Under the pieces are notes generated by a model. The model ran no database searches. It saw only the letters and a program-made list of their open reading frames with translations, and was not told where the DNA came from. The position numbers and the translations under genes are program-made. Positions 1 through 6,185 of a stretch of 8,555 nt of DNA are shown here, one piece after another. The stretch's first letter is position 1; every line of letters begins with the position of its first letter. Source of the DNA: Chloroflexota bacterium (GTDB taxonomy: Bacteria; Chloroflexota; Anaerolineae; B4-G1); NCBI GenBank assembly GCA_030596915.1, contig JAUVSX010000104.1:1-8555 (forward strand). Reading direction: 5' to 3'.

Positions 1-1
1 A

Positions 2-466
2 TCGTGGAATGATGTTCAGGAGTTTATCCGGAGACTGAACCGCAGGGAAGGTACTGATAAATACCGGTTGCCGACGGAGGCGGAGTGGGAGTATGCAGCG
101 CGCGGCCCGGCGGGGGCGACCTACCCCTGGGGTGAGTCGGATCCGACGTGTACACGGGCCCAATACGCGGACTGCGAGGACGGTACAGTTGCCGTAGGCG
201 GTCGACCAGAAGGGGCTAGCTGGTCCGGTGCCCTTGACATGGCGGGGGACGTCTGGGAATGGGTGGCGGACTGGTACGGCCGGAGCTATTACGACGTATC
301 ACCCTCGGAGAACCCAACCGGTCCGGAATCTGGGCAGGACCGGGTGTTGCGCGGAGGTAGCTGGTATTTCGACGAGCGCTATATGCGGGGGGCTGGTCGC
401 TATAAGCTTCCCCCGGCTCACCGCATCGACTATGTAGGTTTCCGGTGCGTGGTCGTGCCGGAGTGA
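2..466 (+). CDS. Formylglycine-generating-enzyme (SUMF1) fold protein, C-terminal part, catalytic Cys pair absent
   Basis: The gene is open from the window edge, so the 5' end is missing; 154 residues are visible. Reading from base 2 gives SWNDVQEFIRRLN, then RLPTEAEWEYAARG, YPWGE, a DMAGDVWEWVADWY block, VLRGGSW and a final VGFRC. These are the hallmark blocks of the FGE-sulfatase domain (PF03781) in the expected order. In true formylglycine-generating enzymes two cysteines follow the GGS motif and bind copper or oxidise the substrate. Here the matching stretch reads GGSWYFDERYM, with Phe and Met at those places. It is therefore probably not a sulfatase-maturing enzyme. Members without the cysteines occur widely as C-type-lectin-like or regulatory modules, often fused to kinase or other domains, and any such fusion would lie upstream. 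It ends 23 bases before an intrinsic terminator and is not in an operon with the next gene. The fold assignment is very sure; the role is unknown. Confidence 0.93.
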   Translation, partial: SWNDVQEFIRRLNRREGTDKYRLPTEAEWEYAARGPAGATYPWGESDPTCTRAQYADCEDGTVAVGGRPEGASWSGALDMAGDVWEWVADWYGRSYYDVSPSENPTGPESGQDRVLRGGSWYFDERYMRGAGRYKLPPAHRIDYVGFRCVVVPE

Positions 467-489
467 CGAAGTGCTCGGCGCTTGTGGAC

Positions 490-519
490 AAGAGGGGGGG
501 GAATCTGCCCCCCTCTTTT
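490..519 (+). terminator. Intrinsic terminator after the SUMF1-fold gene
   Basis: A perfect 10-bp stem pairs 490-499 (AAGAGGGGGG) with 508-517 (CCCCCCTCTT) around an 8-base loop. It runs into TTTT at 516-519. It lies 23 bases after the stop codon, which is the usual layout of a Rho-independent terminator. The A-rich foot opposite the T-run could also let it work in the other direction. Confidence 0.85.
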
Positions 520-576
520 CGTGCGTGGCTCACGGCGCGAGGTCGAGTTTTCGATCCGCCGTTCCCTTGGCGCGGT

Positions 577-606
577 CGGATGGCAGGTACGGATTCCTGC
601 CGTCTG
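577..606 (+). other. Hairpin in the leader of the GNAT gene
   Basis: GGCAGG (582-587) pairs with CCTGCC (596-601) around an 8-base loop. The stem extends outward to 577/606 with two G-T wobbles, giving about 11 bp. It ends 19 bases before the proposed GNAT start. No T-run follows, so it does not look like a terminator. It may be an mRNA leader structure or chance pairing in GC-rich DNA. Confidence 0.35.
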
Positions 607-625
607 CCTGTGCTGACACCGCAGT

Positions 626-1243
626 ATGAGAACCGCCGTTGATGGCCCGTCGCTGATCCATCTCCAGATCACGCTGGAGCACGATCTGGACGCCGATGGC
701 CTTCTCGTGCCGTTCCCAGGCTCGACGGAGCAGGCGCGCTTCGTGATCCATCGCTATCCCGGCGGCTACGTGCGCTACTTCCGCCACGACCTCCCGGATC
801 CCGTTCGCGAGCGGCTGACCGCTCTGCTTGGCGACACGGCTCTTAGCAACCAAGATGTGGTTAAAGCCATCCTGGCTGCGGACGTCCGCTGCCAGGATGT
901 GTTCATCGGCGCCAGCGCTGTATTCGTGAACCGGCCTGGGCAGCCCGAATTCCCGGATGTCGTCTGCCACGAGGGCCGCTTCGTGATCGTGGACGGCGAC
1001 GAGCCTATCTCTGAAGCCTTCTCGGTACGGGAGAATGAGGCGGCGGCGGAGGCCGCCGTGGAGACAGCGGCCCCCTTCCGGCGGCGCGGCTGCGGACGGC
1101 AGGTCACGGCTGCGTGGGCCTACCACGTCATGGGACAAGGGAAGGTCGCGTTCTACAGCTTCGCGGAGGAGAATACAGCCTCGCAGGCGTTGGCGCGCAG
1201 CTTGGGTGTGGTACAATTCAGCAGCGTCGCAGCATACGAGTGA
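626..1243 (+). CDS. GNAT-family N-acetyltransferase
   Basis: The 205-residue protein carries a GNAT acetyl-CoA-binding domain in its C-terminal third. VETAAPFRRRGCGR (residues 145-158) contains the R-x-x-G-x-G pyrophosphate-binding loop (R152, G155, G157) followed by a helix. FYSFAEENTASQALARSLG (177-195) matches the later GNAT motif in which an Asn-containing helix contacts CoA. The N-terminal 130 residues are a variable region typical of a two-part GNAT subgroup; the acceptor substrate cannot be read from it. The first in-frame ATG after a stop at 614-616 is 626, but no clear Shine-Dalgarno precedes it, so the start is moderately certain. A 228-residue open frame on the other strand (530-1216) overlaps it, but only this strand shows a family signature. 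The stop codon lies inside the ribosome-binding region of the downstream LarA-family gene, so the two are probably cotranscribed. Confidence 0.85.
   Translation: MRTAVDGPSLIHLQITLEHDLDADGLLVPFPGSTEQARFVIHRYPGGYVRYFRHDLPDPVRERLTALLGDTALSNQDVVKAILAADVRCQDVFIGASAVFVNRPGQPEFPDVVCHEGRFVIVDGDEPISEAFSVRENEAAAEAAVETAAPFRRRGCGRQVTAAWAYHVMGQGKVAFYSFAEENTASQALARSLGVVQFSSVAAYE
1190..1217 (+). promoter_or_regulatory. Possible internal sigma-70-type promoter for the LarA-family gene
   Basis: TACAAT at 1212-1217 matches five of six -10 consensus bases. TTGGCG at 1190-1195 matches four of six -35 bases, with a 16-base spacer. Transcription would begin near 1224 and give a leader of about 30 bases that holds the ribosome-binding site. 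It lies within the end of the GNAT coding sequence, so coding constraint or chance could also explain it. Confidence 0.35.
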
Positions 1244-1247
1244 GGAG
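1242..1247 (+). promoter_or_regulatory. Shine-Dalgarno site of the LarA-family gene
   Basis: GAGGAG sits 7 bases before the ATG at 1255 and overlaps the TGA stop of the GNAT gene (1241-1243). This fixes the start and suggests translational coupling between the two genes. An ATG at 1248 is out of frame and too close to the site. Confidence 0.75.
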
Positions 1248-1254
1248 ATGAGCC

Positions 1255-2526
1255 ATGCGTGTCAAGCTGGCATACGGGCGCGAGGGGCCGTGGGCCGAGC
1301 TGCCCGATCGGAATGTGACGATCCTAGAGCCTCGGTTCGTCGCGGGCGTTCCCGATGAGGAGGGCGCCATAATTGGGGCATTGCGCCAGCCGATAGAGAG
1401 CGCTCCGCTGGGCGAGCTCGTGACCCCAGACGACTCGGTCGCTATTGTCTTCAGCGACATCACCCGTCCAATGCCCAATGACCGGGTGCTTCCGCCTCTG
1501 CTCGCCGAGTTGAGCCACGTACCGCGCGGGCAGATCGTCTTGATCGACGCGCTGGGGATGCACCGCGCGAACACAGAGGACGAGTTGCGCCGTATGCTGG
1601 GTGATGCGATCGTCGACGAGTACTGTATCGTGATGCACGATGCATGCAACGACGACGAACTGGTGAACCTGGGGCGGACTAGCTTCGGTCACGATGCCTG
1701 GGTCAACCGTACCTACGCGCGGGCCACGGTCAAGATCCTCACCGGTTTCATCGAACCGCACCTCTTCGCCGGGTTCAGCGGTGGTCCCAAGGCGGTCCTT
1801 CCGGGGGTGGCTGGCAGTCGGTTGGTGCTCGAGAACCATAGCGCCCCGATGCTGGACAATGCCTGCGCGAGGTGGGGCGTAACCGAAGGCAACCCAGTTT
1901 GGGAGGAGATGCTCGAGGTCGCGCTCAAGACGTCACCGACGCTATTGGTCAACGTGACGCTGAACCGAGACCGTGCAATCACTGGTGTCTACGCCGGCGA
2001 TCTCCAGGCCGCCCACAGGGCGGGGGCGGCCGCCGTGCGCGAGACGGCGATGGTCCCAGTCGATGCCCCCTTCGATATCGTCATCACGTCCAACTCCGGG
2101 TACCCGCTGGATCTGAACGTCTACCAGTCGGTGAAGGGCATGTCGGCAGCGATGCAAGTTGTTCGCGAGGGCGGGAGCATCATCGTCGCGGCGGAATGCT
2201 GGGACGGCATCCCTGACTATGGGGAATTCAAGAGGCTTCTGCACATGGCTGACACCCCGGAGGGGTTGCTTGAGATGGTCCGGCAGCCTGGCTACCTGGT
2301 GATGGATGCGTGGGAGGTGTTCATCCAGGCGCAGATCCAGATCAAGGCCGACGTCTATCTGAAGAACAGCTACCTGTCGGATGAAGAGGTCGAGAGCGTG
2401 CTGCTGCGCCCCTGTCATCAGATCGAGGAAACGTTGGCCGAGCTGCTGGATCGCTACGGCCCTGACGCGCGCATCTGCGTCCTGCCGGATGGGCCGCAGA
2501 CGATTCCCTATCTGCAAACCCGCTGA
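1255..2526 (+). CDS. larA: LarA-family nickel-pincer-dependent 2-hydroxyacid racemase/epimerase
   Basis: The 423-residue protein is essentially the length of Lactobacillus plantarum LarA (424) and aligns at a nearly constant offset through every known functional position. SDITRP (67-72) gives the substrate-binding Asp68 and Arg71. ALGMHR (99-104) gives His103. GFIEPHLFAGFSGGPK (164-179) gives His169 and the cofactor-attachment Lys179. ENH (193-195) gives the nickel-ligand His195. YQSVKG (290-295) gives Gln291 and Lys294. In LarA a pyridinium dithiocarboxylate nucleotide is bound to the Lys and holds Ni, and the two other His residues exchange the substrate alpha-hydrogen. The protein should therefore be a cofactor-loaded, cytoplasmic enzyme. 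The superfamily also includes malate, phenyllactate and hydroxyglutarate racemases and a gluconate epimerase, so lactate is not assured and the symbol denotes the family. larB, larC and larE, which make the cofactor, are not in the window. The gene follows a GNAT gene after 11 bases with a good ribosome-binding site. Confidence 0.93.
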   Translation: MRVKLAYGREGPWAELPDRNVTILEPRFVAGVPDEEGAIIGALRQPIESAPLGELVTPDDSVAIVFSDITRPMPNDRVLPPLLAELSHVPRGQIVLIDALGMHRANTEDELRRMLGDAIVDEYCIVMHDACNDDELVNLGRTSFGHDAWVNRTYARATVKILTGFIEPHLFAGFSGGPKAVLPGVAGSRLVLENHSAPMLDNACARWGVTEGNPVWEEMLEVALKTSPTLLVNVTLNRDRAITGVYAGDLQAAHRAGAAAVRETAMVPVDAPFDIVITSNSGYPLDLNVYQSVKGMSAAMQVVREGGSIIVAAECWDGIPDYGEFKRLLHMADTPEGLLEMVRQPGYLVMDAWEVFIQAQIQIKADVYLKNSYLSDEEVESVLLRPCHQIEETLAELLDRYGPDARICVLPDGPQTIPYLQTR

Positions 2527-2551
2527 TCTTTGGACACCCGGAGTGAACCAG

Positions 2552-2584
2552 GCCGCCCGGGGCGCTCGTGCCGCCCTGGGCGGC
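2552..2584. terminator. GC-rich hairpin between convergent genes, likely two-way terminator
   Basis: GCCGCCC (2552-2558) pairs with GGGCGGC (2578-2584). The stem continues inward to about 13 bp, with one G-T pair, around a 7-base loop. It lies 25 bases after the larA-family stop and 15 bases beyond the stop of the opposing macro-domain gene. On the plus strand it is followed by a loosely T-rich stretch (TTGCGTGTTTCTGCTCT). On the minus strand the tail is poor. Its position between convergent genes supports termination for both. Confidence 0.6.
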
Positions 2585-2599
2585 TTGCGTGTTTCTGCT

Positions 2600-3154
2600 C
2601 TAGCGCGGCTCCGCGTCGAGCTGTGCGGTCAACGTCTCGACGAAGACATCGAAGGTTGGCCGCCCGTACAGACAGAAGACGACCCTTCTGAGCCCCGTTT
2701 CACCGCGCAGGTACGCGGTCGCTGCGTGAAGCATCACTTGAGCACCATCCCGTACGGGATAGCCGTAGATGCCGGTGCTGATGGCGGGCAGGGCCACTGA
2801 TCGAAGCTCATATGTGTCGGCCAGTTCGAGGGCCGCGCGCACCGCTGATCCCAGGAGCTCCGCCGACCGTGGCGTGCGGTCGTAGACTGGCCCGACGGCG
2901 TGAATGACATAGCGCGCCCTCAGGTTGCCCCCGGATGTGATCGCTGCTGTGCCAGTGCGCACCGGTCCGTGCCGCTGCACCCAAGCGTCGCTCTCCCCCT
3001 GTATCGGCGGGCCGCCCTTGCGGGAGATGGCGCGGGCGACGCCACCGCCGTGCGCTAGCCACTCGTTGGCTGCGTTGACGATCGCGTCGGTGTCCAGTTC
3101 GGTGATGTCGCCCTCGACTAACTCCAGGATTGTCTGCTCAATCGTTGTCTGCAT
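2600..3154 (-). CDS. Macro-domain protein (ADP-ribose-binding or -hydrolysing)
   Basis: This is a single-domain macro protein of 184 residues from the chosen start. Visible motifs are VEGDIT (13-18), the adenine-contacting Asp region; VNAAN (26-30); the glycine-rich HGGGVARAI (35-43); and LPAISTGIYGYP (122-133), the phosphate-binding loop. The HGGGVA form and the length resemble the archaeal AF1521 type more than the MacroD/YmdB type. Such proteins bind ADP-ribose or remove it from proteins, nucleic acids or O-acetyl-ADP-ribose. Which of these this one does is not readable. An ATG at 3175 would add seven residues (MGKAQSH), but it has no ribosome-binding site and overlaps the predicted -10 element, so the ATG at 3154 is preferred. 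The gene stands alone on its strand and converges on the larA-family gene. No ADP-ribosyltransferase or toxin partner is visible next to it. Confidence 0.92.
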   Translation of the reverse strand: MQTTIEQTILELVEGDITELDTDAIVNAANEWLAHGGGVARAISRKGGPPIQGESDAWVQRHGPVRTGTAAITSGGNLRARYVIHAVGPVYDRTPRSAELLGSAVRAALELADTYELRSVALPAISTGIYGYPVRDGAQVMLHAATAYLRGETGLRRVVFCLYGRPTFDVFVETLTAQLDAEPR

Positions 3155-3170
3155 ATGGGATTGCGCCTTC

Positions 3171-3200
3171 CCCATAAGTTCTGAGCCATGCCACTGTCAA
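3171..3200 (-). promoter_or_regulatory. Candidate promoter of the macro-domain gene
   Basis: On the minus strand a perfect TTGACA lies at 3200-3195. After an 18-base spacer it is followed by TATGGG at 3176-3171, a weak -10 match. Transcription would start near 3164, about ten bases before the ATG at 3154, giving an almost leaderless message. The -35 is convincing and the -10 is not, so the assignment is tentative. Confidence 0.45.
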
Positions 3201-3306
3201 AGGCGTCCCTGTGTGCATTCCTCGACGATGAAGTCGTCAGGTCGGTTCTTGAAGCGCATTCTGCAGCCCCATGCGCCCCCTGGCGCGGGAGGTTCCGAAA
3301 CGTCTT

Positions 3307-3332
3307 GAGGCCCGCGCCACGTTGCGGGCCTC
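3307..3332. other. Perfect hairpin in the gap after the DUF4230 gene
   Basis: GAGGCCCGC (3307-3315) pairs perfectly with GCGGGCCTC (3324-3332) around an 8-base loop. It lies about 77 bases past the DUF4230 stop on the minus strand and may end that operon. The tail read in that direction (AAGACGTTT) is only weakly T-rich. The rest of the gap, 3201-3408, shows no convincing gene or RNA. Confidence 0.4.
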
Positions 3333-3408
3333 ATCGTAAGCAAGTTCAGCGGTGCTCCCCGCAGCCCCAAATGAGAGGCAGTCTGGTACAGGCCGCGGTC
3401 CAGGCCCG

Positions 3409-4092
3409 CTAGGACTCGGGTGTCACAGTTGGGGCGGGCTGTTCGCTGAAGAGGACCTTCTTGAAGCCCAGCCCCGTGATGAGGCGGCGTAAATAGTCCT
3501 CGGCGTTCTGCTGCGCCCTCTCGAGAATGCCGTCCTCCAGGGCTGCGTTCAGGATCTCCTGCTCGGCGGCTCGGCGGGCCTCGGTCTCAAGGGCGGGGTT
3601 CATGCCGACCACGCCAATGTCGCGGTCGTAAATATAGGACTTCTCGTTGTCCAAAGTGGCAATGAACACCTCGGCAGGGGGAAGCACCACCGTCACGGTG
3701 CCGTCCTGAGCGACGACGATGTCGTCCTCCCGCATCTTTGCCAGGTCTACGCCAGCGATAACCTGACCGTGCGATACGAGCAGCAGCTTGTCGCCAAACA
3801 GGAAGGCGAACGGGCCTTGCCCCGATTCAGCGGTGATGATCTTCTCAACCGAGTATTGTGAGGTCTCCAGGCGCGCCAGACTGCGCACTTCGTGGATGAT
3901 CGTGACAGGATCGGGGATGATGGTCGGGGTCGGATTGGTGAGCTCCTCGAACTGCTTCACGAGAATGCTCCCCGCATTCTCCAGGGGACGTGTCAGCCCC
4001 CGGACGGTGGAGACCAGAAGGTAGCCACCGACGACGACGGCGACAAGGATCAACAGCAGTATTACGGTGTTCACGCTGATCTTAGTGTTCAT
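3409..4092 (-). CDS. DUF4230 family membrane-anchored protein
   Basis: The 227-residue protein has one N-terminal membrane segment (about 9-28) followed by a soluble domain that matches DUF4230 (PF14014), roughly residues 62-213. Recognisable stretches are VSHGQVIAGVDLAKM (106-120), VTVVLPPAEVF (133-143), the Asn/Asp-rich SYIYDRDIGVVG (152-163) and a helical C-terminal part ending in LGFKKVLF. The bulk is predicted to lie outside the cytoplasm. The family has no established function. The ATG at 4092 is preferred: AAGGAG at 4106-4101 lies 8 bases before it, whereas a GTG at 4101 would leave no spacing. The start lies inside the end of the upstream ligase gene, an 11-base overlap that points to translational coupling. 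The C-terminus ends in a short Pro/Thr-rich tail. It is the last gene of the minus-strand run. Confidence 0.88.
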   Translation of the reverse strand: MNTKISVNTVILLLILVAVVVGGYLLVSTVRGLTRPLENAGSILVKQFEELTNPTPTIIPDPVTIIHEVRSLARLETSQYSVEKIITAESGQGPFAFLFGDKLLLVSHGQVIAGVDLAKMREDDIVVAQDGTVTVVLPPAEVFIATLDNEKSYIYDRDIGVVGMNPALETEARRAAEQEILNAALEDGILERAQQNAEDYLRRLITGLGFKKVLFSEQPAPTVTPES

Positions 4093-6154
4093 TCTTCTCA
4101 CTCCTTGCCAGCAATTGTATCACACCAAGAGACAATCCCAAGGCAAAGGCCAGGTCCACGAGGAAATATGAGGCGTCAACCATTCCGTGGGCGAGGAAAC
4201 TCACCATCATTCCCATCAGTCCCAACGCCAAAGCCCGTCGGTCAGGATGGTTCAGGCGGCGCAACGGCAAAGCCAGCCGCCAGAAGGCTATCTGGAGCCA
4301 CACCCCGACCGCCAGGCCTGGAATGCCCATTCTTGTAGCGTAATCGAGCACGACATTGTGCGCATGGGAGAGATGGAGCTCCTGCCAGGCGGCAGGCCTA
4401 ATGTAGCGACCGCGGTAGCTGTAGAGGAAGTTGTCTGGCCCGACGCCTAGCCACAGATGGTCGAGGAACATCGCCCACGAGGACCGCCAGAGCTGGAGAC
4501 GGAAGAACGTGGTACCGCTGTGGGCGTCGGAGAGAGAGGCGAAGCGCGGCGTGCGAAGGGAGGGAGTCGCAGCGAGGGCGGCTGCGAGGGCTGCACCGAG
4601 AGCGGCCACCAACCAGCGTCCACCCGCAAGGATACCAACTGCCAACAATGACAACGGGACGCCGACGAGCAGCGCACCTCTGGAGAAGCTGAACAGGTTT
4701 GCGGCGGCCACCGGAAGGGCGGCGATGCCGTACGCCACCCGACGACGGCGCGCCCTCCCTAGCAAACAGACGGCCACCAGTACGGGCAACGCCCGGCCCA
4801 GGTACAGGCCGACGTTGTTGGGCGAGCCGTACACCGAGCGCAAACGGCGGAAACCGCCCTCGGCTGTGATGATGTTGACCCCCATCGCGTACTGAGCCAG
4901 GCCAATGGTGGCGACGGCCGCGGCGCCGAGAACAAACAGGTCCACGACACGCCACACAGCCCTGGCGTCGAGTCGGGTCGTGCGCAACATCAGGTAGAAG
5001 AGCGCGGGTTCCAGGATGACGACGCGCAGCTCGCGCAGAGCGACGTGGCGGTACTCAGCCACGAAGTACGAGGCTATGGCGACGAGCACGAAGGTCAGCA
5101 CGGCCAGGTCGAGGCTGGACGTCGGGCTGAGACGCGAGATCCAGGATCGAAGAGCGGCGCTGACTCCGTGGGGCCCCTCGGGTTCCGCCTCCCGCTTCGC
5201 GCGGCGCTGGGCATACCAGCGGGCAATCACCCTGACTCCCCACGAGAGCGCGCAAAGGAGGACAACAATCTCGACCATCGAGAACAGCTTGTCCGCCACG
5301 GGCCGTGGCTGAAGGTAGAAGGGCGCCAGGCCAGCAACCAGCGCCAGTCCCAGGTCGAGGCGCAGTAGTACCAGAACTGCGAGCGCGAGCCCGCTGGCGA
5401 CCGCGAGTGGCCGGTAGGGGGAGAAGTAGAACAGGCCCGCGGAAGCGCGCATAGCGAGCAGGATCGAGCCCGATGCCCAAGGAGACTGTGTGAGTGCGGG
5501 CCAGAGGCCAGGGGGGACGAGGAATCCGCCGCTATCCGCGTCTGGGCCGCCGTCCGACGCCTGCAATCCAAGACCCCCGGCCGCATACACGACAATGCCG
5601 AGCAGGCAGATGAAAGCCAGCGAAACCAAGGCCACCAAGGCCCAATCATAGAGCGACGTGTCCGGTCTGCGGCTCACGCTCCAGCCGGCGAGGGGCCACT
5701 GGTCCCATCCTCTATCGGCGATCACCTCCGCTACGTGGGGTCCGTCCTCCAGCCGGGAGGCGATCGGGAGCGTGACGACTTGTGGGGTGAGGTCGGGAGA
5801 GGTGAGGACGAGGTATGCGCCGCGCTCGCTGAGGGGTAAGTCATTGGCGGGCTCGCCGTCAATACTAATGAAGAGATAGCCCCGGTAGTTTCCGCGACGC
5901 ACCCGCAGCGCGAAGTCAGTTCCGGCAAAGGGGATGGTGACCCGATCCGTGCCTGCCTCGCCGGGATCCGCCCCCAGATCGGAGAATTCCCAGTCTCCGT
6001 CCCAGTCGGCTGTGCCGGACAGGGGCGTGTAGAGGGCAGTGGCAGTCTGGTCAAGGACACGCGCGCGGAGGACAACAACCGCGCCGATCAGAGGCGCGGC
6101 GATGAGAAGACCTGCCAGGCATGCGAGCAAGAGGGTTCTGGGGCGCCGGGTCAT
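4082..6154 (-). CDS. O-antigen ligase / Wzy-type polysaccharide membrane protein with extra outside beta domain
   Basis: The protein has 690 residues from the ATG at 6154. It begins with a basic start and a membrane anchor (about 7-29). A domain of about 130 residues follows (roughly 36-160), with beta-strand-like segments such as FALRVRRGNYRGYLFISIDG, which looks like an extracytoplasmic jelly-roll. About a dozen further membrane segments come next. The Wzy_C/WaaL signature is clear: FSFSRGALL (488-496), FFRLQLWRSSW (550-560), GVGPDNF (570-576) and LSHAHNVVLDYATRMGIPG (595-613), whose His-Asn stretch lies in the outside catalytic loop of this family. Such enzymes join or polymerise lipid-linked glycans. 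Typical members have about 400-450 residues, so the outside domain is an addition. Which glycan is joined is not known. A GTG at 6217 would extend the protein by 21 residues and overlap the upstream gene by 32 bases. No good ribosome-binding site supports either start, and the ATG is preferred because the membrane anchor then begins near the N-terminus. The gene overlaps DUF4230 by 11 bases. Confidence 0.88.
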   Translation of the reverse strand: MTRRPRTLLLACLAGLLIAAPLIGAVVVLRARVLDQTATALYTPLSGTADWDGDWEFSDLGADPGEAGTDRVTIPFAGTDFALRVRRGNYRGYLFISIDGEPANDLPLSERGAYLVLTSPDLTPQVVTLPIASRLEDGPHVAEVIADRGWDQWPLAGWSVSRRPDTSLYDWALVALVSLAFICLLGIVVYAAGGLGLQASDGGPDADSGGFLVPPGLWPALTQSPWASGSILLAMRASAGLFYFSPYRPLAVASGLALAVLVLLRLDLGLALVAGLAPFYLQPRPVADKLFSMVEIVVLLCALSWGVRVIARWYAQRRAKREAEPEGPHGVSAALRSWISRLSPTSSLDLAVLTFVLVAIASYFVAEYRHVALRELRVVILEPALFYLMLRTTRLDARAVWRVVDLFVLGAAAVATIGLAQYAMGVNIITAEGGFRRLRSVYGSPNNVGLYLGRALPVLVAVCLLGRARRRRVAYGIAALPVAAANLFSFSRGALLVGVPLSLLAVGILAGGRWLVAALGAALAAALAATPSLRTPRFASLSDAHSGTTFFRLQLWRSSWAMFLDHLWLGVGPDNFLYSYRGRYIRPAAWQELHLSHAHNVVLDYATRMGIPGLAVGVWLQIAFWRLALPLRRLNHPDRRALALGLMGMMVSFLAHGMVDASYFLVDLAFALGLSLGVIQLLARSEKNEH
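4101..4106 (-). promoter_or_regulatory. Shine-Dalgarno site of the DUF4230 gene
   Basis: AAGGAG on the minus strand lies within the last codons of the upstream ligase gene, 8 bases before the ATG at 4092. It decides between that ATG and the GTG at 4101, which immediately abuts the site. Confidence 0.7.
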
Positions 6155-6185
6155 GGCTGGGAGGGATGAGTCAAACCGGCGTTCG

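Noticed and set aside
530..1216. A 228-codon open frame on the minus strand opposite the GNAT gene
   Set aside because: It shows no recognisable domain, while the plus strand carries clear GNAT motifs; long antisense frames are expected in GC-rich coding DNA.
3188..3412. A 74-codon plus-strand frame in the gap between the DUF4230 and macro-domain genes
   Set aside because: It has no ribosome-binding site, composition is Pro/Arg/Cys-rich like random GC-rich translation, and it crosses the perfect hairpin at 3307-3332.
4430..4955. Long open frames on both strands within the O-antigen-ligase gene
   Set aside because: They are Arg/Ala/Pro-rich shadows without domains, lying wholly inside a well-supported gene.
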